Origin: Actinomycetales bacterium
GTDB taxonomy: Bacteria > Actinomycetota > Actinomycetes > Actinomycetales > Dermatophilaceae
Direction: 5' to 3'
Length of the DNA: 64,000 nucleotides
NCBI GenBank assembly: GCA_016711095.1
Contig: JADJTP010000003.1
Coordinates: forward strand, 620,001 to 684,000
The notes beneath the pieces are model-generated. The model did no database searches. It was not told the DNA's origin and worked only from the letters and a program-made list of their open reading frames with translations. This document shows positions 31,301-39,923 of the stretch, in pieces. Position 1 is the stretch's first letter; each line of letters opens with the position of its first letter. The position numbers were made by a program, and so were the translations under genes.

Positions 31301-34300
31301 GGCCGGTCACCGTCTTGGTGACCCGCACCGAACCCAGCCGTTCCGAGATGGTGTTGCCGGCGACGACCGTCAACCGGGCGGGGTCATTGAGGATTTCGAA
31401 CGTCACCGAAGCGCCGACGCCGGACGGTTCGCCGTTCACACTGAACTGCACAGGCTCCCAGAGATAGTTAGGCGAGGTCGGCGGCAGTACGGTTTCGGTC
31501 ACCGTGCAGCTGGCGAACGCCGGCAGGTCTGGTGCTTCCCAGCTGGCCGCATCGGCGATGACGACCGTGTCGCTGAAACCGTTGCTGCAGGTCACCTGGA
31601 ACGTGAAGGTCGCGCCCGGGGTGTACCCACCCTCTTTCCCACGCCCGGCGACCGCCTTGCTCAACAGGAACGAGCCGGTGACCTGTTGGATGGCGTTGGT
31701 CACCGTGACCGTCGCCGGGTCGGCCACCGACGACACAATGACGTCCTGCCCCGGCGAGTAGGTCGGCGGCAGCCAGACCCAGGACGGGTCGCCCGCGCTG
31801 GGCGGTGCGCTGAGAGTGTCGGACTGCTCGGTCACCGTGCACAGCGAACCCAGGAACAAGTCGGGAATCGTGCTCGAGGTGTCCGCGCTCAGGGTGACGG
31901 TCCCGGTCACCGGGGCATCGCCGTTGTACTGGCAGCTGTAATCAACGACGAAAGCCCGCGCCGGGTCAACGACGGTGCCGCCTTGGATCGGCGCCTTGCC
32001 GATCTGCAACGAGCCCCGAACCCGGACGATCGTGTTGGTGACCGTGACCGGAAGAACCTCATCGGCCTGCGTGATCGTCACCACTTGCGGTGACGGGCTC
32101 GGGCCCCAGGCGTACGAGGAGTCCAGCAGCTCGGCCGCCGACGGCGGCGTCTCGGTGATGGTGCAACTCGTACCGACCGGCAAGTTCGGGGTGAACTGGC
32201 GGGCGCCGCCCGCCAGGCTGAACGTCTGATCGAACACCGCCCCGCAGTCGACTCGCACATCGAATCTCGCCAGAGCCTCGACCCCGTGAGTATCACCGCT
32301 GATCACCTTCGTCACGCTGATATGACCGAAGACCGCAACGGTCGGGTTAGTGACGGTCAACGTGGCCGAGCCGTCGGCCGGGACCATCGCGGTCGGCCCA
32401 GGAGACCAGGAAGGAGCGCCCCACACGTATGCCGGGGAGAGCAGACCCGGGTCAGCGGGCACCTCCTGTGCCGAACACGCGTGCCGGGCCGGCACGTTCG
32501 GGATTGTCGTGCTTGATCCGGCAGCCACCGCAACTTGACCGCTGGTGCCGCTTCCACAGTCGTACCTGACCATAAAGTTCGCGTCGCTGCCGCCCAGATA
32601 GCCATCACCCTCGACCACCTTGGCGAACACCAGAGAACCGAACTCCCGCAGATACGTGTTCGTGACAGTCACCTCGACCGTGCTCCGCTCACCAATGGTG
32701 ACGCTCGACGGTGAAAAGGTCACGCCCCCCCACACGTAGCTGGGATCAGCGAAATCCCCAACCGCAGCGGTCAGGGTCTCTGAGAACGAGCACACCGAGC
32801 CGGTCGGGATGTCCGTCCTCGTCGCCGCCTGCGCCGAGGTGAGATCGAAAGTCCCGGACGTCGTCGGGCCATCGGCAAGCGTGCACGTATAGGACACCGG
32901 GAAAACACGGTCCGACCCGCCGGTATACCCCCCGGGACCGGAGATCTCCTTCGTCAAAGACAGTGCGCCAAAGTTCTGGACCACCGGGTTAGAGATCGTC
33001 ACGTCAGCTGTCGTGCCGTCGTTGATCGTGACCGGCTGGCTGGTGAACGTCGGCGTCGTCCACGCATACGACGCGTTAGCCAGCCCACCGGACGGCAGGC
33101 TCTCCGTCACGAGGCACGTACGCCCGGCCGGGATCCCGGTGATCGTCACCGGGACCGAGGTGGTCAACGTGGTAAATGTCCCGGTGAACCCGTCCCCGCA
33201 GTCATAAGAGCCGGAGAAGGTCTTGCCGGCGCCGCCGGTGAACCCGCCGCTCGGAGCGTCCACCACCTTGCTGATCCGCAGTGACCCGACAGCAAGACGG
33301 TTGGTGACCGTGCACGTGACGTTCGCCGTTGTCGCCGGGGCCGCGGAATCCGCCAGAGTCACTGAGCCGGCGGTTACCGGGACGGTCCCACCAGCAGCGG
33401 TCCGGCACACCCAATCACCAACCTGCACATATCCAGTCGCCGCAGCCCCGGTCCCCACCTCACTGAGAGCGTAAGTACCCGCCGGCACCCGCTGCGTCGT
33501 CACAGCCGCCGACCCGGACGGGCCCGAAATACTCGTACCCGACGGCGGCGCAGCCACCGACCCGGTCGCCCCCAACGTCCACAACGACGGGGCAGCCGTA
33601 CCGCTCTGGACCTGCTTCACCAACGTCAACGTGGCCTTCGGGGTGTACGTGTTGGTATACGTGCAGGTGATGCCGGGGTTGCTCGCCGACAGCGGCGGCG
33701 GGACATCGTTCAAGACCACCTGGCGAGCCGCCAGATTCAGCGACGCCCCCGGTACGTCCACCAGCGTGACGCCGTTTGCGGCGTACTGCTTACAGGTCAG
33801 ACCGGTCAGTTGCCACCGGTCGTCGTTGGGGTCGTTCTCGGTCACCGTGACCGTGTTCCCACTGGTCAGCTCGCGCGTTTGACTGCCGCCGGAACTCAGG
33901 TTCCATGTGCTGTTGGACCACGGCGAGCCGTCGAGCGCCGACGTCCCGGTGAAGCCGAACGTCGTAGCCGGGGCAGTGCCGGCGACCACCTTAGAGACAG
34001 TCAGAGTCCGAGCCTGCTCCACCGCGGCATACAGACACGCGTGCGTCTGCGTCCCCTCGACAGTGGAGAGCACGTTGCCCGGGGTGCCCGTCGGGGTAGC
34101 CGGGCAGGTGGTCGCGTTCGCCACCGGGACGAACCCCAAAACGACCAACCGGAAGGACAACCCGCCCTGAGTCAAGGTTGTAGAAATCTGACTGTCGAAG
34201 TCGATGATGTCATTGCCGTTGCCGACGTCGTTGGGTGTTTCCTCCAAGCTCCACGGGAAGGTCAACGTGTTGGGCGCGGTGAAGCCGCTCAGCTGAGTCT

Positions 34301-34769
34301 TGAGGTTGCCGGCGTAGAATTGGTCGTCCGAAATTATCGGGTTGTTGTAGTGGACCATCCGGCCGATCAAGAACGTCGCGCCATCCTGCGCGGATGTCAC
34401 GGTCGACGGCTTGAACCCTACGACGCTCGCTTCGCTCGTGCGCAGCCCGGGCGGGCATGTCCCGGCTTTGGTCCCGTGACTCGTCTGTGCCTCGTTCGTC
34501 GAGGTGACCTGCTGAGACGATGTCGTGCTGCCACTGAGAACAGGGTTGTACTTGATGCAGTTGCCCACGCTGGTGCCGAAGTCGACACCTCGGTGGTCAG
34601 TCATTTGGGCCTTGATCGTCCCGATGGTGACTGTCGCCGCCTGGGCCGACTGCGCGGGCAGCAGGATAGCCATCGCGGTGAGCAAGGTGCCCAACAAGGC
34701 AAGCACAACCGTGAACGCCGTCGACCTGGCAGCGCGCGTGGGCGCGTAAGTTTCTCGAGCCGATCGCAT
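28374..34769 (-). CDS. Giant LPXTG-anchored surface protein with about 15 Ig-like (DUF5979-type) repeats
   Basis: A 2131-residue wall protein. A signal peptide (ALLGTLLTAMAILLPAQSAQA, cleavage near residue 42) leads to a unique N-terminal domain of about 200 residues. About 15 tandem modules of 100-120 residues follow. Each starts with a strand such as GSLRISKVV or GALSLTKEI, carries a Cys pair and a C-x-(V/I)-(T/S)-E motif, and ends in a VTVTN-like strand. A DUF11-like domain (GAFTVTKSSDPASG...) precedes the sorting signal LPHTG, a hydrophobic helix and an RRRRH tail. Lys, Glu and Asn at fixed places suggest isopeptide cross-links. The ATG at 34769 follows GGAGGG. No sortase gene is in the window. 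Confidence 0.9.
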   Translation of the reverse strand: MRSARETYAPTRAARSTAFTVVLALLGTLLTAMAILLPAQSAQAATVTIGTIKAQMTDHRGVDFGTSVGNCIKYNPVLSGSTTSSQQVTSTNEAQTSHGTKAGTCPPGLRTSEASVVGFKPSTVTSAQDGATFLIGRMVHYNNPIISDDQFYAGNLKTQLSGFTAPNTLTFPWSLEETPNDVGNGNDIIDFDSQISTTLTQGGLSFRLVVLGFVPVANATTCPATPTGTPGNVLSTVEGTQTHACLYAAVEQARTLTVSKVVAGTAPATTFGFTGTSALDGSPWSNSTWNLSSGGSQTRELTSGNTVTVTENDPNDDRWQLTGLTCKQYAANGVTLVDVPGASLNLAARQVVLNDVPPPLSASNPGITCTYTNTYTPKATLTLVKQVQSGTAAPSLWTLGATGSVAAPPSGTSISGPSGSAAVTTQRVPAGTYALSEVGTGAAATGYVQVGDWVCRTAAGGTVPVTAGSVTLADSAAPATTANVTCTVTNRLAVGSLRISKVVDAPSGGFTGGAGKTFSGSYDCGDGFTGTFTTLTTSVPVTITGIPAGRTCLVTESLPSGGLANASYAWTTPTFTSQPVTINDGTTADVTISNPVVQNFGALSLTKEISGPGGYTGGSDRVFPVSYTCTLADGPTTSGTFDLTSAQAATRTDIPTGSVCSFSETLTAAVGDFADPSYVWGGVTFSPSSVTIGERSTVEVTVTNTYLREFGSLVFAKVVEGDGYLGGSDANFMVRYDCGSGTSGQVAVAAGSSTTIPNVPARHACSAQEVPADPGLLSPAYVWGAPSWSPGPTAMVPADGSATLTVTNPTVAVFGHISVTKVISGDTHGVEALARFDVRVDCGAVFDQTFSLAGGARQFTPNLPVGTSCTITETPPSAAELLDSSYAWGPSPSPQVVTITQADEVLPVTVTNTIVRVRGSLQIGKAPIQGGTVVDPARAFVVDYSCQYNGDAPVTGTVTLSADTSSTIPDLFLGSLCTVTEQSDTLSAPPSAGDPSWVWLPPTYSPGQDVIVSSVADPATVTVTNAIQQVTGSFLLSKAVAGRGKEGGYTPGATFTFQVTCSNGFSDTVVIADAASWEAPDLPAFASCTVTETVLPPTSPNYLWEPVQFSVNGEPSGVGASVTFEILNDPARLTVVAGNTISERLGSVRVTKTVTGLTAGLAPGAPDFEVTLICGPGYTYPLLVPAGGSVTQDDIPAGRICTVSEAAPSGGLVDESYAWGVSAYTPSDGTVTVEADSTVNVGVENPIVRVTAPVTLVKTFTGAQGVIDPARTYPVTWTCTYGATQVGGGLVDIVADPAGVIVAADVPVTSTCTATEGDLGAPSVDPAFRWLDPVITGTTVIDSPHNTITVANTLTRDSGTVLVRKQVIGETGGYLGTGEDFTLHGSCFVPGHPEIPTRYADGVIADGGEVPITASIGWTCSGYEDTPSQSLLTDTSYAWGPALLEPAEPFTLTRQAPTQIFLAQNPIVRVSSSFTIVKDVVDPAGVLDPAATFTGDYSCQYGTDDPVTGQWSITPGVNTTFTVPDLLLTSVCTVTEDDPGTTGLPDGSWAWSTPVVGEPATVVAGETAHVTVSNTIQRLYAGLQVTKTLTDPDGGVQPGAQFTGVWECRQGGTDYSDRFAVGPNTTATLFTAADQRVPATAVCSVTEDTPDPAQLRDGSFAWDQPVVSPSEITLVAGETADAGIANTVVRVYSDVTIYKVITGPAAGLGDPDRPFTGVISCQYSDEEPIAATWSATTTTPSLHPGVLVESVCSITEDPPGQTEGPVPGDRSYIWDTPQISEPVIVTPADVATPALVVTNPTSRLFGTFTVAKAVTGATGGIVDPSQPFPMTYICVPGTGEPIEGTLDVPAGQSRTVGAEQQIPIASACALTELADGLPALIDAGWKWNDPTFTVEGLPVPAAERSIAFMIPEPQEDAPQPHVAVAVTNSVTQTPGAFTVTKSSDPASGTQVQPGSTITYTLTVDSTGTVPIHDVVLRDDLSAVLAHASPVPGSVHAPSGTTATMDATAAELVWTVGAVPNGEQRTLTYQVIVDDDAFDATLTNRVSSLSSENCDPTVMGGGPGRTMVRQVTAASCSTTHQTPTAPPLPHTGFPLGSFIAWALALLAIGSLALIASRRRRHKPSSPDRISQS

Positions 34770-35123
34770 TGGGGGGCCCTCCGTCGTTCTTCGTAAACGC
34801 CGGGTGCGCGAGCCGCCGGGGCGCTTTTCTGAAGCTGTGGTGCAGAACGGCACTGGCCAGCCAAGCCAGACGTCGCTGTCCGTTGTGCGCAAGCGTCCCA
34901 AGAGCCTGTCAGGCCTCGACATCAGGGCCTGATTGAATATCTCAGCAGAGTTCTGGGGTGTCAACTCGAAGTGGGGCCCTGCGTGTGGTCCCACTTCCGT
35001 CGGGAGGTGTGGCGTCTGAGGATTGGGCACTACCACGTGTCGCCACCACGTCTGTCTGACCCCCCGCAGCACGACCGATCGACAAAACAGGCGAAAAAGG
35101 CGGGCCGCCCCCTCAGAGCCGTT

Positions 35124-35139
35124 TGTGCTGTGGATCACA
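35124..35139. promoter_or_regulatory. Crp/GlxR-like binding site
   Basis: TGTGC, six bases, TCACA differs from the Crp-family consensus TGTGA-N6-TCACA at one position. It lies about 355 bases upstream of the surface-protein start. Confidence 0.4.
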
Positions 35140-35170
35140 GCGCGCTGCCGGCATACCGGGAAGGTATGCC

Positions 35171-35206
35171 GCGCAGCGGGGGTGTGCGGCGCAGCGGGGG
35201 TGTGCG
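35171..35206. repeat. Two perfect 18-bp tandem copies beside the VKOR stop
   Basis: GCGCAGCGGGGGTGTGCG occurs twice in direct tandem, followed by a partial third copy that enters the end of the VKOR gene. Confidence 0.85.
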
Positions 35207-35210
35207 GCGT

Positions 35211-35732
35211 TCAGCGGGTGCGGTCCTTGTAACGCACCCGCTCAGGTGCCGGTTCGATCATGATTTGGCCGAAGACAAGGGCGATGAAGAGCAGGAACGT
35301 CAACACATGCACGACCGTGCACCACAGACAGATCGCGTGGATCTTGAAGAGCTCCGCCCAGACGAGGTAGAGGACCATCGCCAGCCCGATGCTGACAGCA
35401 GCCAGCCGCAGCCGGTCCCACCGAAGGCCCGGTCGGCGGAACAGCACCGGCCGGCACAGCCACCCCATCCCCACGAAGAACAGCAGCCCGAGGGGGGCTA
35501 CCGGGATGCCGAAGAGCTTCGACCACTGGCTGTCGGTCACCTTGGCGCAGTTGAGGGTCTCGCCTTCGGGGCATGCCAGCGTCGTGGACGCCGAGAACGC
35601 GTCGTAAGTGAGGTAGGCCGAGACGAGCACGCCGAGCACACAGATCGCGAGGGCGACCTTCGGCAGCCAGGCGGGCACGCTCCGCTCCCGAGCGGCCCCG
35701 CGGCGGGCCGCGGGAGCCGGACGAGAGGTCAT
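35211..35732 (-). CDS. Vitamin K epoxide reductase (VKOR) family protein
   Basis: A 173-residue four-helix membrane protein. The VKOR loop cysteines appear in LACPEGETLNCAKV, and the active-site CxxC is AICLWCTVVHVLTF in the last helices. Conserved Ser/Trp/Leu segments (GIPVAPLGLLFF) fit as well. Actinobacterial VKORs reoxidise extracytoplasmic thiol oxidases using menaquinone. The ATG at 35732 starts eight bases after the DUF929 stop; a longer upstream frame is Arg/Pro-rich and out of frame with that gene. The pair probably forms a disulfide-forming system. Confidence 0.92.
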   Translation of the reverse strand: MTSRPAPAARRGAARERSVPAWLPKVALAICVLGVLVSAYLTYDAFSASTTLACPEGETLNCAKVTDSQWSKLFGIPVAPLGLLFFVGMGWLCRPVLFRRPGLRWDRLRLAAVSIGLAMVLYLVWAELFKIHAICLWCTVVHVLTFLLFIALVFGQIMIEPAPERVRYKDRTR

Positions 35733-35739
35733 CGGCGGA

Positions 35740-36630
35740 TCACTTGATCGTGGCCGCGGCGGCCGTGACGCCGGGAGCCGTGCACACCGCCGTCGGCTGC
35801 TGGTTGGTCGCCTTGCAGATGGCCGCGGTGAGGGTGTTGGCGGTCCCGTTGATGCCTTGGGCGATCGCGCTCGGCGGATCGGACAGCGCGGTCGCGATGT
35901 CGGCGTGCGACTTTCCCAGGATCGGCTCACTGTCGTAGGAGGCCCCCCCCTGGATCATCGTGCCGCCGATGGTCATCCACGGGATGGCTCCGGCGCTGGT
36001 GGTGTAGGGCGGGGCGTTGTACTTCCGGAACAGCTCGAGGTCTTCCCCTTCGAGGGCGTCGAGCTTGCCCCACTGGCCGTTGGTCATCTTGTTCGTCGAG
36101 GTCTCGATACCCGTGAACGAGACGTACTGGCTCGTGAAGGTGGCACCGTGGAACGTCACTGTCGGGGTGTCGGGGTTCGTCTCCGGAGCGGGAGCGGAAT
36201 AGCTGGCACTCAGGTTGTTCCACGTGCCGAACCGCGACAGGGCCACGACCAGCCCCCAGCGCTGGCTCGCGCAGAACGGACAGTATTCAGCGCCGACGTA
36301 GAGCACTCGAGGCTTGCCGTCCTTGGCGATGGCCGGCGCGTCGATGACCTTGGGCGGGTTGCCCGAGGACCCGACACCGACGGTGTCCAGGACCGTCGCC
36401 GGAACCGTCGTCAACTTGGCGAAGGTCGCCTGGTCGAGGGCGGACGCGCTCTGCCCGGACACCTCACGGGTGCCGCCGGTCAGCGCCGCGACAACCAGCG
36501 CGACGACGATCAGGGCCACGACGCCCACCGTGCCACCGGCGATCAGCAGCCTCTTGCGGCGCTCGGCCTTGGCTTGCTCCGCGCGCAACTCGGCGAGGCG
36601 GGCGTTCTGCACCCTGGCGCTCTTCCCCAC
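35740..36630 (-). CDS. DUF929 family membrane-anchored thioredoxin-like protein
   Basis: A 296-residue protein. A charged N-terminus and one membrane helix (residues 29-52, LLIAGGTVGVVALIVVALVVAAL) precede an extracytoplasmic thioredoxin-like domain. The motif VLYVGAEYCPFCASQRWGLVVALSRFG carries a CPFC redox pair, and PWMTIGGTMIQGGASYDS looks like the cis-Pro region. It is encoded directly upstream of VKOR, consistent with a DsbA-like oxidase recharged by VKOR. Substrates could include Cys-rich exported proteins such as the neighbouring surface protein, although that is inference. Confidence 0.88.
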   Translation of the reverse strand: MGKSARVQNARLAELRAEQAKAERRKRLLIAGGTVGVVALIVVALVVAALTGGTREVSGQSASALDQATFAKLTTVPATVLDTVGVGSSGNPPKVIDAPAIAKDGKPRVLYVGAEYCPFCASQRWGLVVALSRFGTWNNLSASYSAPAPETNPDTPTVTFHGATFTSQYVSFTGIETSTNKMTNGQWGKLDALEGEDLELFRKYNAPPYTTSAGAIPWMTIGGTMIQGGASYDSEPILGKSHADIATALSDPPSAIAQGINGTANTLTAAICKATNQQPTAVCTAPGVTAAAATIK

Positions 36631-36695
36631 GGCATACTCCTTGCGTCTGCGGCCCCCACGATGGCGGCCTGCACATGGTAACCAGCCAACCTAGG

Positions 36696-37721
36696 TCAGC
36701 GCGCGGAGCCGGCGGCGCGCTGACAGGCGATCTCGTAGAGAGCCACACTCGTTGCGACACCGGCGTTGAGCGACTCGACGGTGCTCGCCATCGGGATCGA
36801 GACGATCCGGTCGCAGGTCTCGCGGACGAGTCGCGACAGGCCCTTGCCCTCAGATCCGACGACGACGACGATCGGCTCGCGGGCCAGGTCAAGCTCGGGC
36901 AGCTCGACGTCCCCATCCATGTCGAGACCGACGACGAAGAAGCCGGCCTTCTGGAATCCCTGCAGCGCCCGGGTGAGATTCGGCGCCTTGGCCACCGGCA
37001 CCCGAGCCGCAGCGCCCGCGGACGTCTTCCAGGCGCTCGCGGTCATGCCGACCGAGCGCCGCTCGGGCACGAGCACTCCGTGGCCACCGAAGGCCGCCAC
37101 CGAGCGGACGATCGCCCCGAGGTTGCGCGGGTCGGTGATGCCGTCGAGCGCCACGACCAGCGGCACGCCGGGGGTCGGCGGGTCATAGAGATCGGTGGGG
37201 TCGGCATAGTCGTAGGGCGGCACGTGCAGCGCCAGCCCCTGGTGGACCGCCCCGTCGGTGATCCGGTCGAGCTCGGCCCGGGGGCATTCGAGCACCGGTA
37301 TGCCGCGCTGCCCGGCCTGGGTGAGCGCCTCGCGTACGCGGTCATCGGAATCGATCCGGCTGGCCACGAACATCGTCGTCACCGGCACGTCGGCGCGCAG
37401 CGCCTCGACCACGGAGTTGCGCCCGGCCACGACCTCGGTGCTCGCCTTGGCCTTGCGCCGATCGCCGCCCTGCGGACGCGACGAGCGCGACCCGGCCGCC
37501 CGCGAGGTGGCCCCCCGGAAGCCAGCCCCGCGTGTGTCGGCCCCCCGTGGGCCGCCTGAGGCTGGCTGAGACCGGGTGTGCGCCTTGTGGTTCTCCCGAT
37601 CGGCCGCCTTGGGCGTCGGCCCGCGCCCTTCGAGGCCCTTGCGACGCTGGCCTCCCGAGCCCACGGAGGGCCCCTTTCCGCTCTTGCGCACCGCACCGCG
37701 GCGCTGCGAGTTACCAGCCAT
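36696..37721 (-). CDS. rlmB: 23S rRNA (guanosine-2'-O-)-methyltransferase RlmB (TrmH family)
   Basis: A 341-residue SpoU-class methyltransferase. An Arg/Gly/Lys-rich N-terminal extension (about 1-90) precedes the substrate-binding domain (VVAGRNSVVEALRADVPVTTMFVA). The SPOUT domain follows with its three motifs: LDGITDPRNLGAIVRSVAAFG, VVVVGSEGKGLSRLV, and IPMASTVESLNAGVATSVALYE. It modifies G2251 of 23S rRNA or an equivalent site. The ATG at 37721 lies just after the cysS stop, the conserved cysS-rlmB arrangement of actinobacteria. Confidence 0.95.
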   Translation of the reverse strand: MAGNSQRRGAVRKSGKGPSVGSGGQRRKGLEGRGPTPKAADRENHKAHTRSQPASGGPRGADTRGAGFRGATSRAAGSRSSRPQGGDRRKAKASTEVVAGRNSVVEALRADVPVTTMFVASRIDSDDRVREALTQAGQRGIPVLECPRAELDRITDGAVHQGLALHVPPYDYADPTDLYDPPTPGVPLVVALDGITDPRNLGAIVRSVAAFGGHGVLVPERRSVGMTASAWKTSAGAAARVPVAKAPNLTRALQGFQKAGFFVVGLDMDGDVELPELDLAREPIVVVVGSEGKGLSRLVRETCDRIVSIPMASTVESLNAGVATSVALYEIACQRAAGSAR

Positions 37722-37722
37722 G

Positions 37723-39159
37723 TCAGACTCCCGGGTCGGGACGGCGGGCCAGCGACCAGCGCGGCCCGGACGGAGTGTCCTCGATTGCCACTCCAGCGGC
37801 GAGGAGTTGGTCACGGATGGCGTCGGCTGCCGCGAAATCGCGGACAGCGCGGGCGTTCTGGCGCGCTGCCAGTTGCGCTCGCACGAGAGCGTCAAGTGCC
37901 TGCGTCGAGTCGCCGTGCCCGGGCGTCGACGCCGCGTGCCAATGTGCCGCGAGCGGATTGACGCCGAGCACGTCGGTCATCGCGACGATAGCTGCCGCGA
38001 GGTCGGCCGCCGTGTCGAGGTCACCGTCGTCGAGTGCCGTGTTGGCTGCCCGCACCGTGTCGTGGACGACGGCGAGGGCGCCGGAGACGTTGAGGTCGTC
38101 GTCCATCGCGCTGCGGAAATCCGCCGGGATCTGCCCGGCTCGAGACGCCAGCGGGCGGACTCGCTCCACCCTGGTGAGCAGGCCTTCGATGCGGTCAACG
38201 GTTGCCTCCGCCTCAGCGAGGGAGCCCTCGTGGTACTCGATCATCGAGCGATAGTGGGCAGCGGTGAGGTAATACCGCACCGCCAGTGGCCGGGCCACCC
38301 GGGTGACCGCCTGAACCTCCAGGGAGTTGCCCAGGGACTTGCCCATCTTCTGGTTGCGGACGGTCACCCAGGCGTTGTGCAACCAGAAGTTGGCGAACGG
38401 CAGGCCGGCGGCCCGCGATTGAGCCTGCTCGTTCTCGTGGTGGGGGAAGCGCAGGTCGATGCCTCCGCCGTGGATGTCGAACGCGTCACCCAGATAGCGC
38501 CGGGCCATCGCCGAGCACTCCAGGTGCCAGCCCGGACGACCCGAGCCGAAGCGCGAGGGCCATTGGGCAGTGTCAGGCTCGGCGGCCTTGTGGCCCTTCC
38601 ACAGCGCGAAGTCGCGCGGGTCGCGCTTGCCCCGTGGGTCGGCGTCCTCAGCAGCAGCCATGTCCTCGATCGCTTGACCGGTCAGCGATCCGTAGTCCGG
38701 CCAGGACCGAACGTCGAAGTACACGTCGCCGCTGCCGTCGGGGGCGGCATACGCGTGACCCTTCTCGACGAGCGTGTCCATCAGCTCGACCATCTCGACG
38801 ATGTGCCCGGTGGCGCGCGGCTCGTAGGTCGCCGGCAACACACCGAGCAGCTCAAGTGCCTCGGTCGTGGCCCGCTCGTTGCGGTAGGACCAGGCCCACC
38901 ACTGCTGCTGGGCCTCGGTCGCCTTGGCGAGGATCTTGTCGTCGATGTCCGTGACGTTTCGCACGAGAGTCACCTCGAGCCCGTGCCCGACGGTCAGCCA
39001 GCGCCGCAGCACGTCGAAGGCCACGGCAAACCGCACGTGCCCGATATGGGGGGCGCCTTGGGTGGTGAGGCCGCAGATGTAGATGCCGACCTTGCCGTCC
39101 AGCAGCGGACGGAAGTCCCGCATGGTGCGGGTTGCGGTGTCGAACAGACGCAGGCTCAC
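37723..39159 (-). CDS. cysS: Cysteinyl-tRNA synthetase
   Basis: A 478-residue class I synthetase. The HIGH motif appears as QGAPHIGHVRFAVAFDVLRR. Zinc-binding residues lie around ICGLTTQGAPH and GRPGWHLECSAMARR with FPHHENEQAQS. The KMSKS loop is a variant, NQKMGKSLGNS. The C-terminal DALR-type helical region ends the protein. It charges tRNA-Cys in the cytosol. The first zinc ligand region reads YICGLT, with the Cys present. The gene is coupled to rlmB. Confidence 0.95.
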   Translation of the reverse strand: MSLRLFDTATRTMRDFRPLLDGKVGIYICGLTTQGAPHIGHVRFAVAFDVLRRWLTVGHGLEVTLVRNVTDIDDKILAKATEAQQQWWAWSYRNERATTEALELLGVLPATYEPRATGHIVEMVELMDTLVEKGHAYAAPDGSGDVYFDVRSWPDYGSLTGQAIEDMAAAEDADPRGKRDPRDFALWKGHKAAEPDTAQWPSRFGSGRPGWHLECSAMARRYLGDAFDIHGGGIDLRFPHHENEQAQSRAAGLPFANFWLHNAWVTVRNQKMGKSLGNSLEVQAVTRVARPLAVRYYLTAAHYRSMIEYHEGSLAEAEATVDRIEGLLTRVERVRPLASRAGQIPADFRSAMDDDLNVSGALAVVHDTVRAANTALDDGDLDTAADLAAAIVAMTDVLGVNPLAAHWHAASTPGHGDSTQALDALVRAQLAARQNARAVRDFAAADAIRDQLLAAGVAIEDTPSGPRWSLARRPDPGV

Positions 39160-39227
39160 CTTGGCAGTTTAGAGGGGTATGCCGCCAGCCCCCTGCCGGC
39201 GCCGGCGCCGACGAACCCCCCGTCGAG

Positions 39228-39923
39228 TCAGTGGCCGCGCGCCAGCCACTCCTGCAGATGCGGCCGTTCTGCCCCGATGGTCGTCGCATCGCCATGCCCC
39301 GGGAGCACGACCGTATCGTCCGGCAGATGGAACAGGCGCTCGGTGATCGAGGCGATGATCGTCGGGAAATCGCTGAAGGATCGGCCGGTCGCGCCGGGAC
39401 CGCCCTTGAACAGGGTGTCGCCGGACAGCAACACTCCGAGCTCGGGCAGGTGGAAGCAGCACGCCCCCGGGGCGTGGCCAGGGGTATGCAGCACCCGGAT
39501 CTCGACGTCCCTGACCCGCAGGCAATCGCTGTCGGCCAGCTCACGATGGGGCGAGACGTCGGGATACACCCGGTCCCAGAGGACGCGATCGGCCGGATGC
39601 AGGTATGCCGCGGCGTTGGTCGCGCGGCACACCTGCCCGACCGCGGTGATGTGGTCATCGTGCGCATGGGTACACAGCACCGCCCGCAGCCGCCGCTGCC
39701 CGACCGCGGCAAGGATCGGGTCCGCCGAGTGGGGGGCATCGACGACGAGCACCTCGTGGTCATCGCCGATGATCCAGACGTTGTTGTCGACCTCCCACGT
39801 GCCCCCGTCCAGACTGAAGGTCCCGGAGGTCACCAGGTGCTCGACGCGGACGCCTGCGGGCGAGCGCGGCAGGGTGGCGACGACGTCGGCGAGCGCGGGC
39901 GGCATACCGGGCGGGTGTGTCAT
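39228..39923 (-). CDS. MBL-fold hydrolase (probable S-formylmycothiol hydrolase)
   Basis: A 231-residue metallo-beta-lactamase-fold protein with the metal motif LCTHAHDDHITAVGQ, HTPGHAPGACCF, LSGDTLFKGGPG and a final VVLPGHGDATT. Its start overlaps the stop of the S-(hydroxymethyl)mycothiol dehydrogenase gene by four bases. This MBL partner is widespread beside that dehydrogenase in actinobacteria and is thought to hydrolyse S-formylmycothiol to formate. The assignment to that step is by context. Confidence 0.88.
   Translation of the reverse strand: MTHPPGMPPALADVVATLPRSPAGVRVEHLVTSGTFSLDGGTWEVDNNVWIIGDDHEVLVVDAPHSADPILAAVGQRRLRAVLCTHAHDDHITAVGQVCRATNAAAYLHPADRVLWDRVYPDVSPHRELADSDCLRVRDVEIRVLHTPGHAPGACCFHLPELGVLLSGDTLFKGGPGATGRSFSDFPTIIASITERLFHLPDDTVVLPGHGDATTIGAERPHLQEWLARGH

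Larger units (their letters stand above)
34770..35210. other. Long upstream region of the surface-protein gene
   Basis: About 440 bases without a gene. They contain a Crp/GlxR-like palindrome (35124-35139) and an 18-bp duplication next to the VKOR stop. The length and the regulatory-looking palindrome suggest a controlled promoter for the surface protein. No open frame with coding character is seen. Confidence 0.5.

Noticed and set aside
34770..35138. N-terminal extension of the giant surface protein by 123 codons
   Set aside because: It precedes a clear signal peptide and ribosome binding site at 34769 and covers the regulatory region.
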